Made by a program: the position numbers and the translations under genes. Positions 26,354-34,655 of a stretch of DNA of 64,000 nt are shown piece after piece (within the stretch, counting starts at the first letter, position 1; each line of letters opens with the position of its first letter). Below the pieces are notes generated by a model. It saw only the letters and a list, made by a program, of their open reading frames with translations, was not told the DNA's origin and made no database searches. This DNA comes from Mycolicibacterium vulneris. Lineage in GTDB: Bacteria; Actinomycetota; Actinomycetes; Mycobacteriales; Mycobacteriaceae. Where the stretch lies: assembly GCF_002104765.1 (NCBI RefSeq), contig NZ_NCXM01000003.1, forward strand, positions 62,001 to 126,000, written 5' to 3'.

Positions 26354-26641
26354 CTAGCGGACGTCGTCGGTGATCTGGCTGTGGGAGACGGCGAAATGGT
26401 CTGTGAGATTGTCGATCCCGCGCCGCTCACGTCCCATTGCCGAGGTTTCGTCGCTATTGAGCCCCTCAACGGCCTCGCCGGCTTTGCGCCGCCGCTGTCT
26501 GCGTCCGTCGACGATCAGCGTGATCAGGCCACATACACTGATGGCGACGCAACACCAGGCGACAACCTCGTTGGACAGACTGAAGGCGGCGGCCAGTGCA
26601 GCGACGCACCCGACGGCGATAAATGTGACGAACATTAGCAT
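26354..26641 (-). CDS. Small two-helix membrane protein (hypothetical)
   Basis: The ATG at 26641 has a near-perfect ribosome site (CTGGAGGAGCGTTG). The product of about 95 residues begins MLMFVTFIAVGCVAALAAAF, contains a second hydrophobic segment (VVAWCCVAISVCGLITLIV), then a basic stretch and a polar tail. This is the layout of a small inner-membrane protein. No family is recognised. It is on the same strand as the mce operon and its accessory genes, about 90 bp downstream of the next small secreted protein gene. Confidence 0.6.
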   Translation of the reverse strand: MLMFVTFIAVGCVAALAAAFSLSNEVVAWCCVAISVCGLITLIVDGRRQRRRKAGEAVEGLNSDETSAMGRERRGIDNLTDHFAVSHSQITDDVR

Positions 26642-26731
26642 CAACGCTCCTCCAGGACTATCATCGGCGGCAAAGGACGGCTGGGGCCCGGAGCCCCACG
26701 GCGAGCCGGCCTGCTCAAATTCAGATTTCCG

Positions 26732-26968
26732 CTAGCCACCATTGCGTGCGACGTTCGGCGGCAGGCCGGATACGTTGGGGCCATTGGCATCCTGCGTTAG
26801 GTCAATATCGTGATCCAACTCGGGCAACGCCGGGATCATCGAGCAGATGAAGCTCATCGCGAATCCACACTGCCCGGGGTTGGGCCCGGCGTGTGCCGGC
26901 GAGGACAGGCTGATGACCGTCGCTAGCGCCCCTACAATGACGGTCAATCCCACGGTGATACTGCGCAT
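26732..26968 (-). CDS. Small secreted protein (78 aa)
   Basis: ATG at 26968 follows CTAAGGAGCACT, a strong ribosome site, so the longer frame from 27061 is rejected. The product has a signal peptide (RSITVGLTVIVGALATVI, cleavage after AHA at about 26) and a short mature region with two Cys (GQCGFAMSFICSM) and a Pro-rich, acidic end (ALPELDHDIDLTQD). It is probably a mycobacterial exported small protein of unknown function, in a cluster of similar small genes downstream of the mce locus. Confidence 0.65.
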   Translation of the reverse strand: MRSITVGLTVIVGALATVISLSSPAHAGPNPGQCGFAMSFICSMIPALPELDHDIDLTQDANGPNVSGLPPNVARNGG

Positions 26969-27012
26969 AGTGCTCCTTAGGACGGGGACTGCGTAGTGCC
27001 GATTTGCTGTCT

Positions 27013-27129
27013 TTAGTTCGGTGGGATGCCAGGCGGTGGATACACGCCGCGCAATATCCATGCATACCAGTTGATTCCGTACTCAAGTTCGTCGCTGAAG
27101 TCGTAGTCGGGGCTGGGATCTTCGTTCAT
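27013..27129 (-). CDS. Very small acidic protein (38 aa), putative
   Basis: An ATG at 27129 with GGAG nine bases upstream opens a 38-codon frame: an acidic N-terminus (MNEDPSPDYDFSDELEYG), a Trp/Tyr-rich centre (INWYAWILRGVY) and PPPGIPPN at the end. The composition is unlike random GC-rich shadow frames and it is placed neatly between two exported-protein genes on the same strand. There is no known family; the centre could be a membrane-associating helix. Confidence 0.4.
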   Translation of the reverse strand: MNEDPSPDYDFSDELEYGINWYAWILRGVYPPPGIPPN

Positions 27130-27198
27130 GTGATCAGACTCCAATCGTTGATGGTGGATGTGAGAAGGCGCTCCTCGGTTCCAATTTGGGTCGGACGG

Positions 27199-27708
27199 TC
27201 ATTTTGGCTGGCCGTACACTGCGACGACGACGGTACGGTTGAAGCTGTTTGCCGACCACACGCCGATCTGGGTGTTGGCGCAGTTGGCCATGATCGCGAA
27301 AGATGCCGGGTTGTAGACCCATTGGTTGAGGATTTCCACACCGCTGATTGCCAGAGCTGGGTTGATCGCTACCGTTTCGGCCGCGATTCCGCGGTAGCCG
27401 GCGTTGTTGGCCCGGTCTTGTGGCGTGGTCCCGTCCGAGCCGATGTCGCCATCGATGTTGCGGTTATTCAGCACGTCGTTGGTGTGCCATTGGGCGGCGC
27501 GAACCAACTGCGGGTTGACCCTGACGTCGTTGGTGCAACCCGCCTGATGCTGCACGGTATAGACATTGGACACCACGCTGTCGTTGAGACGTTTGTTGTT
27601 AGGTACGAGTGTGTTGTCGTCGTTGTCGGCCCGCGCATTCGCACTCGCCGGACCGACAGCAATCAGTACACCAACTGTCGTAGTCAAAATCAGAGTTCGA
27701 TGCCGCAC
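27199..27708 (-). CDS. Secreted CAP-domain (SCP/PR-1-like) protein
   Basis: The 169-residue protein starts at GTG 27708 after GAGGAGACGACA and has a signal peptide (RHRTLILTTTVGVLIAVG, cleavage near ARA about 30). The mature domain contains VRVNPQLVRAAQWHTNDVL, DGTTPQDRANNAGY and a C-terminal CANTQIGVWSANSFNRTVVVAVYG. These are CAP/SCP-like features with the expected HTND helix. Two Cys can form a disulfide. CAP proteins in mycobacteria are exported and some bind lipids. The earlier in-frame start at 27957 is not supported. Confidence 0.7.
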   Translation of the reverse strand: MRHRTLILTTTVGVLIAVGPASANARADNDDNTLVPNNKRLNDSVVSNVYTVQHQAGCTNDVRVNPQLVRAAQWHTNDVLNNRNIDGDIGSDGTTPQDRANNAGYRGIAAETVAINPALAISGVEILNQWVYNPASFAIMANCANTQIGVWSANSFNRTVVVAVYGQPK

Positions 27709-27963
27709 TGTCGTCTCCTCGCATTTCATCCCGGTGACACCCAGCGGCCGCCGATTGACGACGCCCCGCCAGGGATTTGATCGATGAACTGGAGTGCCGG
27801 GATTTGCTGCGGCGCAGTGATATTGACTTCGCTGACTGACGGTGCGGCGTGTCGGTGCTCTCGGTCCCCGCGGAACCGGCATTTGCCCGGCGATGCGCAA
27901 CACCCATGCCGATATGGCGCGGAGCTGGCTGTCAGGTGCCAATCGGTGCTGCATCATCAGACC

Positions 27964-28626
27964 TCAGACGGGGTCGAAGTGTGAGATCAGCCACCGGCCG
28001 CCGACCTTGTCGAGGGTGACGCGAACGGTGGATGCCGTCGATGTCGGCGCGTCCTGATTGATGATGACGCTCTGGTCGACGAACAACAGCACTACTGCGT
28101 GGTTTCTCGTTGCCTGCACCGATGCGGCGGCGGGGACGGTGGCGATCGCAGAGATCTGCTTCTGCTTTGCTCCCGGGATTACGACGTCGTGGGTGAGCGA
28201 CGTGTACGAGTCCAGGAACTGACCTGTCATGCGGCCTCGAGCCGCCTCGAGGTCTTTTTCCACGGTTTCGGGTTTGTAGGACAGCAACGCGATCGTGCTC
28301 TCGGTGGCGGCTCGCACGGATTCAGAGCCCGCCGCTGAGGCGTCTCGTGCCGAAATGTCCTGCCATTTCACGTAGCCTGCGCCAGCCGCCAGCAGCATCG
28401 CCAGCCCAGGTAGCACCGCGTAGGCGATGGCCCGCGACCAGCGGGCCTCACCACATGGGTCCGTCAGCGGCTCACCGTCATCTGGCTCATTCGTCTCTGT
28501 TGACGCGTCGCTGCCTTCGGCGTCGTCAACGTCCACGGCCGCCGCCGGCGCCGGGTCGGCGGGGGTGTCGTCGACCGGGTCGATTTCGTCGGGGCGGCCG
28601 AGGCGGCGCCACGTCGGCCGCCTCAC
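27964..28626 (-). CDS. Mce-associated membrane protein (second)
   Basis: GTG at 28626 overlaps the stop of the upstream gene (GTGA), giving 220 residues. A long acidic, Pro/Ala-rich cytoplasmic N-terminus (about 1-80) precedes one membrane helix (AIAYAVLPGLAMLLAAGAGYV, about 90-110) and an extracytoplasmic NTF2-like domain with RGRMTGQFLDSYTSLTHDVV and GGRWLISHFDPV. This is the standard Mam layout found downstream of mce operons, where such proteins stabilise or assist the Mce complex (known for some loci). It is the last gene of the mce transcription unit. Confidence 0.8.
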   Translation of the reverse strand: MRRPTWRRLGRPDEIDPVDDTPADPAPAAAVDVDDAEGSDASTETNEPDDGEPLTDPCGEARWSRAIAYAVLPGLAMLLAAGAGYVKWQDISARDASAAGSESVRAATESTIALLSYKPETVEKDLEAARGRMTGQFLDSYTSLTHDVVIPGAKQKQISAIATVPAAASVQATRNHAVVLLFVDQSVIINQDAPTSTASTVRVTLDKVGGRWLISHFDPV

Positions 28627-29270
28627 GGCACGAACCCGACGTTGGACACTTTCACCTGATCGCCGACCTTTTGCACGTCGATGCGCATCCGCCATTCGTG
28701 CGGCGACTGGGAGGGTTCATCAGCACTTGACGTCAGGACAGACAGAGCCACCAGCGCTCGGGCCGAGTCGGCCGTGTCGGACTCCAACCCCGCCTCAATT
28801 ACCGTGCCGACCGTTTTCGCTTTAGCTTGTTTGACCACGTCGATGAACGGCTGGGACCGCTTGGCGAAGTCGTCGTAGAACTCGCCGGTCGCCCCGTCGA
28901 GAATGCGGTGCACATCGGCGTCGGCGTGCTGCCAGTCGATGGTTGTCAAATTCAGCGCACCCTGCCTGGCCACCTGGAGGAATTGACTTCGGTGCGCTTG
29001 GGCTTTGTGCGACTGGACGAGGTGAAACTCGGACCACCCGAGTAGCGCTGCGAGCACCGCGACGAAGACCGACCCGAACAGAATGGCGCGCCGCGTGGTC
29101 GACGTGGGTTTTGATGGTGTCGGGGTCGAGACTTCCGTTGCGGCGTCGGACGGCAGGGCAGTGTCCTCGGATGTTTCGACGCGGTCGATGTCCCTGGTGT
29201 CCTCGACAGTGTCGATGCCCTCGACGATGTCGCCGTCCCGGGCAGACTTGATGTCAGTGACTGTTGTCAC
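28623..29270 (-). CDS. Mce-associated membrane protein (first)
   Basis: GTG at 29270 has AAAGGAG eight bases upstream; ATG at 29303 is an alternative. The product has an acidic 65-residue N-terminus, a single membrane helix (AILFGSVFVAVLAALLGW, about 70-88) and an NTF2-like extracytoplasmic domain (LDGATGEFYDDFAKRSQPFI, VGDQVKVSNVGFVP). It follows mceF by 46 bp and is coupled to the second Mam gene, so these two complete the mce operon. Confidence 0.8.
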   Translation of the reverse strand: MTTVTDIKSARDGDIVEGIDTVEDTRDIDRVETSEDTALPSDAATEVSTPTPSKPTSTTRRAILFGSVFVAVLAALLGWSEFHLVQSHKAQAHRSQFLQVARQGALNLTTIDWQHADADVHRILDGATGEFYDDFAKRSQPFIDVVKQAKAKTVGTVIEAGLESDTADSARALVALSVLTSSADEPSQSPHEWRMRIDVQKVGDQVKVSNVGFVP

Positions 29271-29316
29271 CCTGTTGCTCCTTTCGTGTTGCTCCGTCGA
29301 CATTCCGTCCATATGG

Positions 29317-30795
29317 TCAGCCGCCCGGTGGAACCAGCATCGCCTGCCACGACTTGTCTTTGGGGGTGGGGCGAGCCAGGTCAGACTGGGTGTACTGCTT
29401 GCCGTCGGGTCCGGTGTAGGTGCCGGTCGCTGGGTCGTATTCGGCGGCGGCCAGCGGCGGTGCCGCACCGAGGCCGGCTCCCAGTTGCGGTCCGGGCGTG
29501 GCTGCCTGTGGCGGGGCGCCGGGCGGCAGTTGTGGAATGTCTTGGCCGGTGTACGTGGCGTTGGGGTCGCCTTTCCAGTTATTGCCGTCATTGAGCGGCA
29601 CATACTGTTCGTCGCTTTCACACAACTTGATGGTGGGCGCGCGCTTGCCGGGTCTGGTTTCGCAGGGGATGTTGCGGGCGCCACGCACTTCGGTGATCGG
29701 CGCATCCTGCGAGATTCGGCAGTAGAGCTCGCCGGCCGGCCGTTCGGGGGCGTCCTCGAAGACGGGATTGCGTATCTGCTGGGCCGGCAGGAACCCGGTG
29801 TTGCACGGCGGCGGAAGGTTGAGGTTGAGGTTGAAGGCGAGGTACTGGCCCTTGTATTTCTGTTTAGTGTTCGCGTTGGCGACCAGACCGGCTGATTCGG
29901 CGGACACGAACTGGGGAAACACGGCGAGAAGTTGTTCGACGTCGTTGCGATAGCTCAGAGCGACCTGGCTCGGAGCGACCAGATTGGCCATCAAGGTGGG
30001 CAGGGTCGGTTGTAGCCGGTCGACCAGTTGGCGTGCCTCCCCGAGTGCTGGACCAGCATTTTCGATTATGCCTGCCACGGACTGGTCGTGTGTCTGCAGT
30101 TCGCGAGTCACTGTGGCCAGATGCGACGCCCACGCGGTGATTGCATCCGAGGATTTGGTCTGCGAGTCCAGGACCGGGGGCAGGTTGTCGATGAGAGAGA
30201 CCAACGGGTCGAGGTTTTGACGGGCGTCAATCGACAGGTCGCTGACGCCTTTGACGAGCCGGGAGAGTTCGGGGCCGAGACCGCCGACCGCGGTGTAGGA
30301 CTCGTCGATGACCGTCTTGAGGTTGTCGCGCGGTACCGCCTGCAGGCCGGTGACGACCGCGTCGAGGACCGAATTGATGTCGGCAGGCACCGAGGTGTCT
30401 TTCAGTGCGATCACATCACCGTTTTTTAACGGTGGCGCGCTGCCATTTCGCGGCAGCAGCTCGACGTACTGCTCGCCGATCGCTGACTGGCTGTGTACCT
30501 CGGCTTTGAGGTCTCGCGGGATCGGGGTTCCGGAATTGAGCGACAAGACGGCGGCCACGCCGGTGTCTGTCAGCCGCACCGACTGCACTCGGCCGACCTC
30601 GGTGCCGCGGTACGTGACGTTGCCGGTGGCATATAGGCCGCCGGCTTGCGGCAATTGCATGGTTACTGTGTAGCGGCCGACACCGAACAGCGTGGCCGGC
30701 AATTTCATGAAGTGCAGGCTCATTAGGGTCAGCGCAGCCAGGGCGATCACCGTGAAGATGGCCAGCTGAATTTTCGTCTGTCTGTTCAAGTGCAC
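29317..30795 (-). CDS. mceF: Mce family protein, MceF position
   Basis: This 492-residue protein has an uncleaved N-terminal membrane anchor (IQLAIFTVIALAALTLMSL, 9-27) and an MlaD/MCE domain (about 38-118; VTMQLPQAGGLYATGNVTYRGTEVG). A long helical region (about 150-300) follows, then a Cys-containing segment and a Pro/Ala-rich tail. The six Mce subunits form a hexameric, tunnel-like lipid conduit across the periplasm. GTG at 30795 is one base after the mceE stop. It is the last of the six mce genes. Confidence 0.92.
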   Translation of the reverse strand: MHLNRQTKIQLAIFTVIALAALTLMSLHFMKLPATLFGVGRYTVTMQLPQAGGLYATGNVTYRGTEVGRVQSVRLTDTGVAAVLSLNSGTPIPRDLKAEVHSQSAIGEQYVELLPRNGSAPPLKNGDVIALKDTSVPADINSVLDAVVTGLQAVPRDNLKTVIDESYTAVGGLGPELSRLVKGVSDLSIDARQNLDPLVSLIDNLPPVLDSQTKSSDAITAWASHLATVTRELQTHDQSVAGIIENAGPALGEARQLVDRLQPTLPTLMANLVAPSQVALSYRNDVEQLLAVFPQFVSAESAGLVANANTKQKYKGQYLAFNLNLNLPPPCNTGFLPAQQIRNPVFEDAPERPAGELYCRISQDAPITEVRGARNIPCETRPGKRAPTIKLCESDEQYVPLNDGNNWKGDPNATYTGQDIPQLPPGAPPQAATPGPQLGAGLGAAPPLAAAEYDPATGTYTGPDGKQYTQSDLARPTPKDKSWQAMLVPPGG

Positions 30796-30796
30796 G

Positions 30797-31954
30797 TTAT
30801 GGCCCCTGGTCGCCGTTGTACGGAATCGAGATTGGGTTGGCCTGACCGAACCGGCCCGGGTTCAGGCACGGGCTTGGGTACTGGCCGACAGTCCGGCCCC
30901 ACTGCAACTCGAGCGCGGTGAGGTTGCACTCGTACCTGGTGCCGGTGAACAGGCCCGCATCAAGACGGCTGAGCGTGAGGTCGATGATCGCGGTCAGGTT
31001 GGCGTAGTCACCCCGTTGCCATTTTTCGATGGTGTCGGTCGGGAACGGAATGGTCGGAAGGAAGTGCAGTGCGCGGGTCAGGCTGGGTCCGGCATTGGCC
31101 AGCGACTCCAGGACCGGTCCGACCTCTTTGAGCTCTTTGACCAGGTTGTCTTTGCTCTTGTAGACGGTGTCGGCGGTCAAGGCGCTGAATTTGCCCAGCT
31201 GATCGGCGGCCTCGACTAGGGTGCCCCGCTCGTCGTTGAGCACTGCCAGCGCGTCCGGAATGGTCTTGAGCGCCTTATCCAGAACGGGACGTTGTGCGGC
31301 GAATTTTGCGGTCAGATCGTTGAGGCTGTCGCTGGCGGCGATAATGTCACCGGTCTGGTCGTTGAGGTTCGCGGCAAACTTGTCCAGTTGCCCGACGAGG
31401 CTTCGCAGGTCTTTTTCGCGGCCACGGAAGGCGGTGCTCAGCGCTTCGACGATGTCGCCCACTTGGCCGACGCCGCCGCCGTTGAGCACCATCGAGACCG
31501 CCGCCAGAGTCTGCTCGGGTGTCGGGAATGCGCCCGCGCGAGACAACGGGATCAGCGAGCCATTTACCAGCTTGCCCTGCGGCGGTTCGCTTTTCGGTGG
31601 GGCCAACTCGATGTGCTGCGTTCCCAAGAGCGTGGTCTGGCCGATCTTGACGGTGGCGTTGGCGGGAAGATTGACGTCGCCGTCAAGGCGCATGGTCACC
31701 AGTGCATGCCAGCCCTGCAGCTCGATCTGGGTCACGTGGCCGACGAGCACGTCGGCGACCCGCACCCGCGCATTGGGTTGGATGTTGTTGACATCCCCCA
31801 TTTGCGCACGGATAACAAACGAGTTCGGACCGTTGCCTTGCGTGCCGGGCAGCGGCAGCGAGTTCACTCCACGCCAGCCGCAGCCAGACAGCCCGGCCAT
31901 CACGGCCAACAGCGCAAAGCTCACCACGATGCGGCCCCAACGGTTACGCCTCAT
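30797..31954 (-). CDS. mceE: Mce lipoprotein, MceE position (LprK/LprN-like)
   Basis: The 385-residue protein starts with a lipoprotein signal and lipobox (RIVVSFALLAVMAGLSGC, Cys about 25), then an MCE domain (about 42-120; FVIRAQMGDVNNIQPNARVRV) and a helical region with repeated FAANLNDQTG-type heptads. As in other mce operons, only the fifth gene encodes a lipidated subunit. ATG at 31954 overlaps the mceD stop (ATGA). Confidence 0.92.
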   Translation of the reverse strand: MRRNRWGRIVVSFALLAVMAGLSGCGWRGVNSLPLPGTQGNGPNSFVIRAQMGDVNNIQPNARVRVADVLVGHVTQIELQGWHALVTMRLDGDVNLPANATVKIGQTTLLGTQHIELAPPKSEPPQGKLVNGSLIPLSRAGAFPTPEQTLAAVSMVLNGGGVGQVGDIVEALSTAFRGREKDLRSLVGQLDKFAANLNDQTGDIIAASDSLNDLTAKFAAQRPVLDKALKTIPDALAVLNDERGTLVEAADQLGKFSALTADTVYKSKDNLVKELKEVGPVLESLANAGPSLTRALHFLPTIPFPTDTIEKWQRGDYANLTAIIDLTLSRLDAGLFTGTRYECNLTALELQWGRTVGQYPSPCLNPGRFGQANPISIPYNGDQGP

Positions 31955-33330
31955 GAGCCGGCTCCGGGAGGCACCATCATGCCGGACAAGCCAGCCGCTG
32001 GGTTGGTGGGGACCGTCGGGCTCGACTGGGGCGGCGCTTCGGCGGGCAAGGGCGGCGACCCTGAGGGCGCGGCCGAACCCGCCGCCGGGGGCGGCGCGGT
32101 TGTGGGAGCAGCAGCCGGCGGAACGTAGTCAGGTCGCATCCAGTTCTCGCTGTAGGTGACCTCATTGGGCCTGGCCTGCGCGCCGACAAACAAGTCTTCG
32201 CCGATCGGCGGGAAGTTGTACTGGCGGGTCTTCATGATCGGCGCCAGGTACTGCACGCACAGCTTCGACGCCTGCTCGGCACCCAATCGGGAGGCCGCCT
32301 GGATGGCGCCGCAGAAGAACTGCAGCGGGTTGGCGAAGTTGTTGATCTGCAGCGCGCCGGTCAACGCGCCGTTGGCGGGTTCGTAAATGTTGTACAGGTT
32401 CACCAGCGGCGTCGGAGCGATGTGCAGGGTCTGCTTGATGTCGTCGAGACTGCCGACCACTGCGGTGCTGATCGACGTCAATTTGTCCGAAGCGGTGCCG
32501 ACGGCCTCCCGGTTGTCCGCGATGAAGCTTTGGACGTCACCGACGACTGCGTTGAGGTCCTCGACGGCCCTGCTGACCTTGTTCGGATCGTCGGCCAGCA
32601 GCGACGATGCACTGGCCAAGTTGTTGTTCAACTGGCTGAGTAGTCCGCTGCTATCGCGCAGCGCCGTAACCAAGACCGACAGGTTCTTCACGGTGCCGAA
32701 GATGTCCTTGCTGTGGTCACCGAGCGCCGACACCGCCTGCGACAACTTGATGACGGTGTCGCGGATGTTGGCTCCCTGTCCGCGTAGGTTGTCGGCCCCA
32801 CTGTTGATCAGTTCACCCAGGGTGCTTACCCCACCTGGTTTGGTGGGCTGCAGCATGTCGGTGAGGCGCTCGAGCTGCGCACGCACTTCGTCCCACTCGA
32901 CCGGCACCGCCGTGCGGTCCTGCGGAATGGTTGCACCGCTACCCATGGTGGGGCCATGCGTGTAGGGCGGCGTGAGCTGGATGGCCCGGCCGGTCACCAG
33001 TTGAGGCGACAAAATCGCGGCCTTGGCGTCTGCAGGAACCTTGTAGTGCCGGTCGAACCAGAACGTGATCTTGGAACGCAGCGGCTGCGGCTCGATCTTT
33101 TCGACCTTGCCCACCGGGACCCCGCGGATACGGACGTCGTCGCCCGGGAAAACGCCGCTGCTGTTGTCGAAATAGGCGACCACCGTGACGCGTGCATTCT
33201 GGTCGGAGGCGCGCATGGCAGCGAACACTCCTGCAGCCAGCACCACCGAAAGGGTGGTTGCCAACGCCAGACGAGCGTGACGGACCGCCGCCGCGGCCGA
33301 CTGGCGCAGGTAAGACAGCCACTCCGTCAC
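31951..33330 (-). CDS. mceD: Mce family protein, MceD position
   Basis: The 459-residue product has an N-terminal membrane helix (LALATTLSVVLAAGVFAAM, about 21-39), an MCE domain (about 47-125; VTVVAYFDNSSGVFPGDDVRIRG) and a helical needle region. Its long Pro/Ala-rich C-terminus (about 390-459) is typical of MceC and MceD proteins. GTG at 33330 overlaps the mceC TGA. A longer start at 33507 would lie within mceC and is rejected. Confidence 0.9.
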   Translation of the reverse strand: MTEWLSYLRQSAAAAVRHARLALATTLSVVLAAGVFAAMRASDQNARVTVVAYFDNSSGVFPGDDVRIRGVPVGKVEKIEPQPLRSKITFWFDRHYKVPADAKAAILSPQLVTGRAIQLTPPYTHGPTMGSGATIPQDRTAVPVEWDEVRAQLERLTDMLQPTKPGGVSTLGELINSGADNLRGQGANIRDTVIKLSQAVSALGDHSKDIFGTVKNLSVLVTALRDSSGLLSQLNNNLASASSLLADDPNKVSRAVEDLNAVVGDVQSFIADNREAVGTASDKLTSISTAVVGSLDDIKQTLHIAPTPLVNLYNIYEPANGALTGALQINNFANPLQFFCGAIQAASRLGAEQASKLCVQYLAPIMKTRQYNFPPIGEDLFVGAQARPNEVTYSENWMRPDYVPPAAAPTTAPPPAAGSAAPSGSPPLPAEAPPQSSPTVPTNPAAGLSGMMVPPGAGS

Positions 33331-34655
33331 GGTTGACCTCCCGGCTGGTTTGGTGGCCCCACGTCGACGTTGATCGGCGGGGATGTCGGAGCGGGAATGG
33401 GGACAGCGGGGCCGCCGGGTGGCGGTCCGCCAGGCGGCGGGGCCGGCGGCGGCTGCCGGTAGGGGTAGCAGCCAGGGCCCGGCAATGCCGCGCCAGGCGG
33501 ACCGCACGGGTGGTCGGCAGGGTTGCCGGTGATCGCGTCCGGGATCGACGTGCGAGGCGGGCCACCCTGGCCGGTCCGGGGGTAGGGCACCGGTAGCGGC
33601 GGGGTTCCGGCCTGGCCGGTTTGCGGGTCGGTGATCTGCGACGGCAGCAGGGTCGCGGGGTCCAGCCCCAGGTCGGAGAACGCCGAACTGATGAATGGTT
33701 GCAGGAATTGACCCGGTAACACGTTGGCCACGTAGGCGTTGAAGAACGGCCCCGAGGCCAGGGACTCGCCCAGCGACATAGCGTAGGTGTTCAGCCCCTT
33801 GATGGCCTGCTGGATGCGCTCCTTGCGGTTGTCGACGATGGTCAGCACTCCATTGAGCTTGTCCAGCGCGGGCTGCAGTTGCTGACGGTTCTCGCTGATC
33901 AGCCCCTTTAATTGCCGTGACACCGCGGAGATGTTGACGGTGATTTGGTCCAGGGCGGAGCTTTGCGTGCGTAGCTGCGCCAGCAGCGCGTTGGTGTCGC
34001 GCACCAAACCGACGACTTGGTCGGTGCGCTTGGCCAGCACTCCGGTGGCCTTGGCCGCGTTGTCGAGCAGGCTGCGCAGCTGCGCGTCGCGGCTGTCGAG
34101 GGTTTGCGCGAACCGGGCAACGCCTTGGACCGCGTTCTTGAGGTCCGGCGGGGTGTCGGCAAAGGTGCGCGCCAGGGTGGCTAATGAGTCGGACAGCAGG
34201 TGCGTGTCGAGCCCGCTGATGGTGGTGGTCAAATCGCCCAGGGCGTCGGGCAATTGATAGGGCGACGTTGTCCGTTCGATCGGGATCGGACCGGCCAGTT
34301 GGCCGCCGCCGCGTGGTGTGACCTCAAGAATTTTGGCGCCGAGGAGGCTTTTGGCCTTGATCGCCGCTTCGGTCAGCTCACCGAGGTGAATGTTGCTGGC
34401 GATGTTGAACTGGACCAGCACGCCGGACTCTTGTAGGGCGATGCTGGATACTTTCCCCACCGGATAGCCCGAGACCTCCACGCCTGCTCCGCCGAACAGG
34501 CCACCGGCATCGGCGAAGTACGCCGAAAATTCCTTGCCCTGTTTTAAAAACGGCAGCTCCTGCCATTGCAGCGCGCCCATCACCAGCCCGGCTGTCACCA
34601 CGATGCCGATGGCGCCCACAATCAACGGGTTGCGTTGCGAGAGTGGTTTCCTCAT
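33327..34655 (-). CDS. mceC: Mce family protein, MceC position
   Basis: The protein (442 residues from ATG 34655) has an N-terminal anchor (PLIVGAIGIVVTAGLVMGA), an MCE domain (about 38-115; FSAYFADAGGLFGGAGVEVSG), a helical segment (about 140-290) and a very Pro/Gly-rich tail from about 330 (PPAPPPGGPPPGGPAVPI). The start overlaps the mceB stop in an ATGA arrangement, in accord with the single-operon layout. Confidence 0.9.
   Translation of the reverse strand: MRKPLSQRNPLIVGAIGIVVTAGLVMGALQWQELPFLKQGKEFSAYFADAGGLFGGAGVEVSGYPVGKVSSIALQESGVLVQFNIASNIHLGELTEAAIKAKSLLGAKILEVTPRGGGQLAGPIPIERTTSPYQLPDALGDLTTTISGLDTHLLSDSLATLARTFADTPPDLKNAVQGVARFAQTLDSRDAQLRSLLDNAAKATGVLAKRTDQVVGLVRDTNALLAQLRTQSSALDQITVNISAVSRQLKGLISENRQQLQPALDKLNGVLTIVDNRKERIQQAIKGLNTYAMSLGESLASGPFFNAYVANVLPGQFLQPFISSAFSDLGLDPATLLPSQITDPQTGQAGTPPLPVPYPRTGQGGPPRTSIPDAITGNPADHPCGPPGAALPGPGCYPYRQPPPAPPPGGPPPGGPAVPIPAPTSPPINVDVGPPNQPGGQP

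Noticed and set aside
29083..29895. 270-codon plus-strand frame over mceF and the first Mam gene
   Set aside because: Antisense of mce operon genes, low-complexity Val/Gly/Arg composition.
31221..32159. 312-codon plus-strand frame over mceD/mceE
   Set aside because: Antisense of conserved MCE proteins with no domain.
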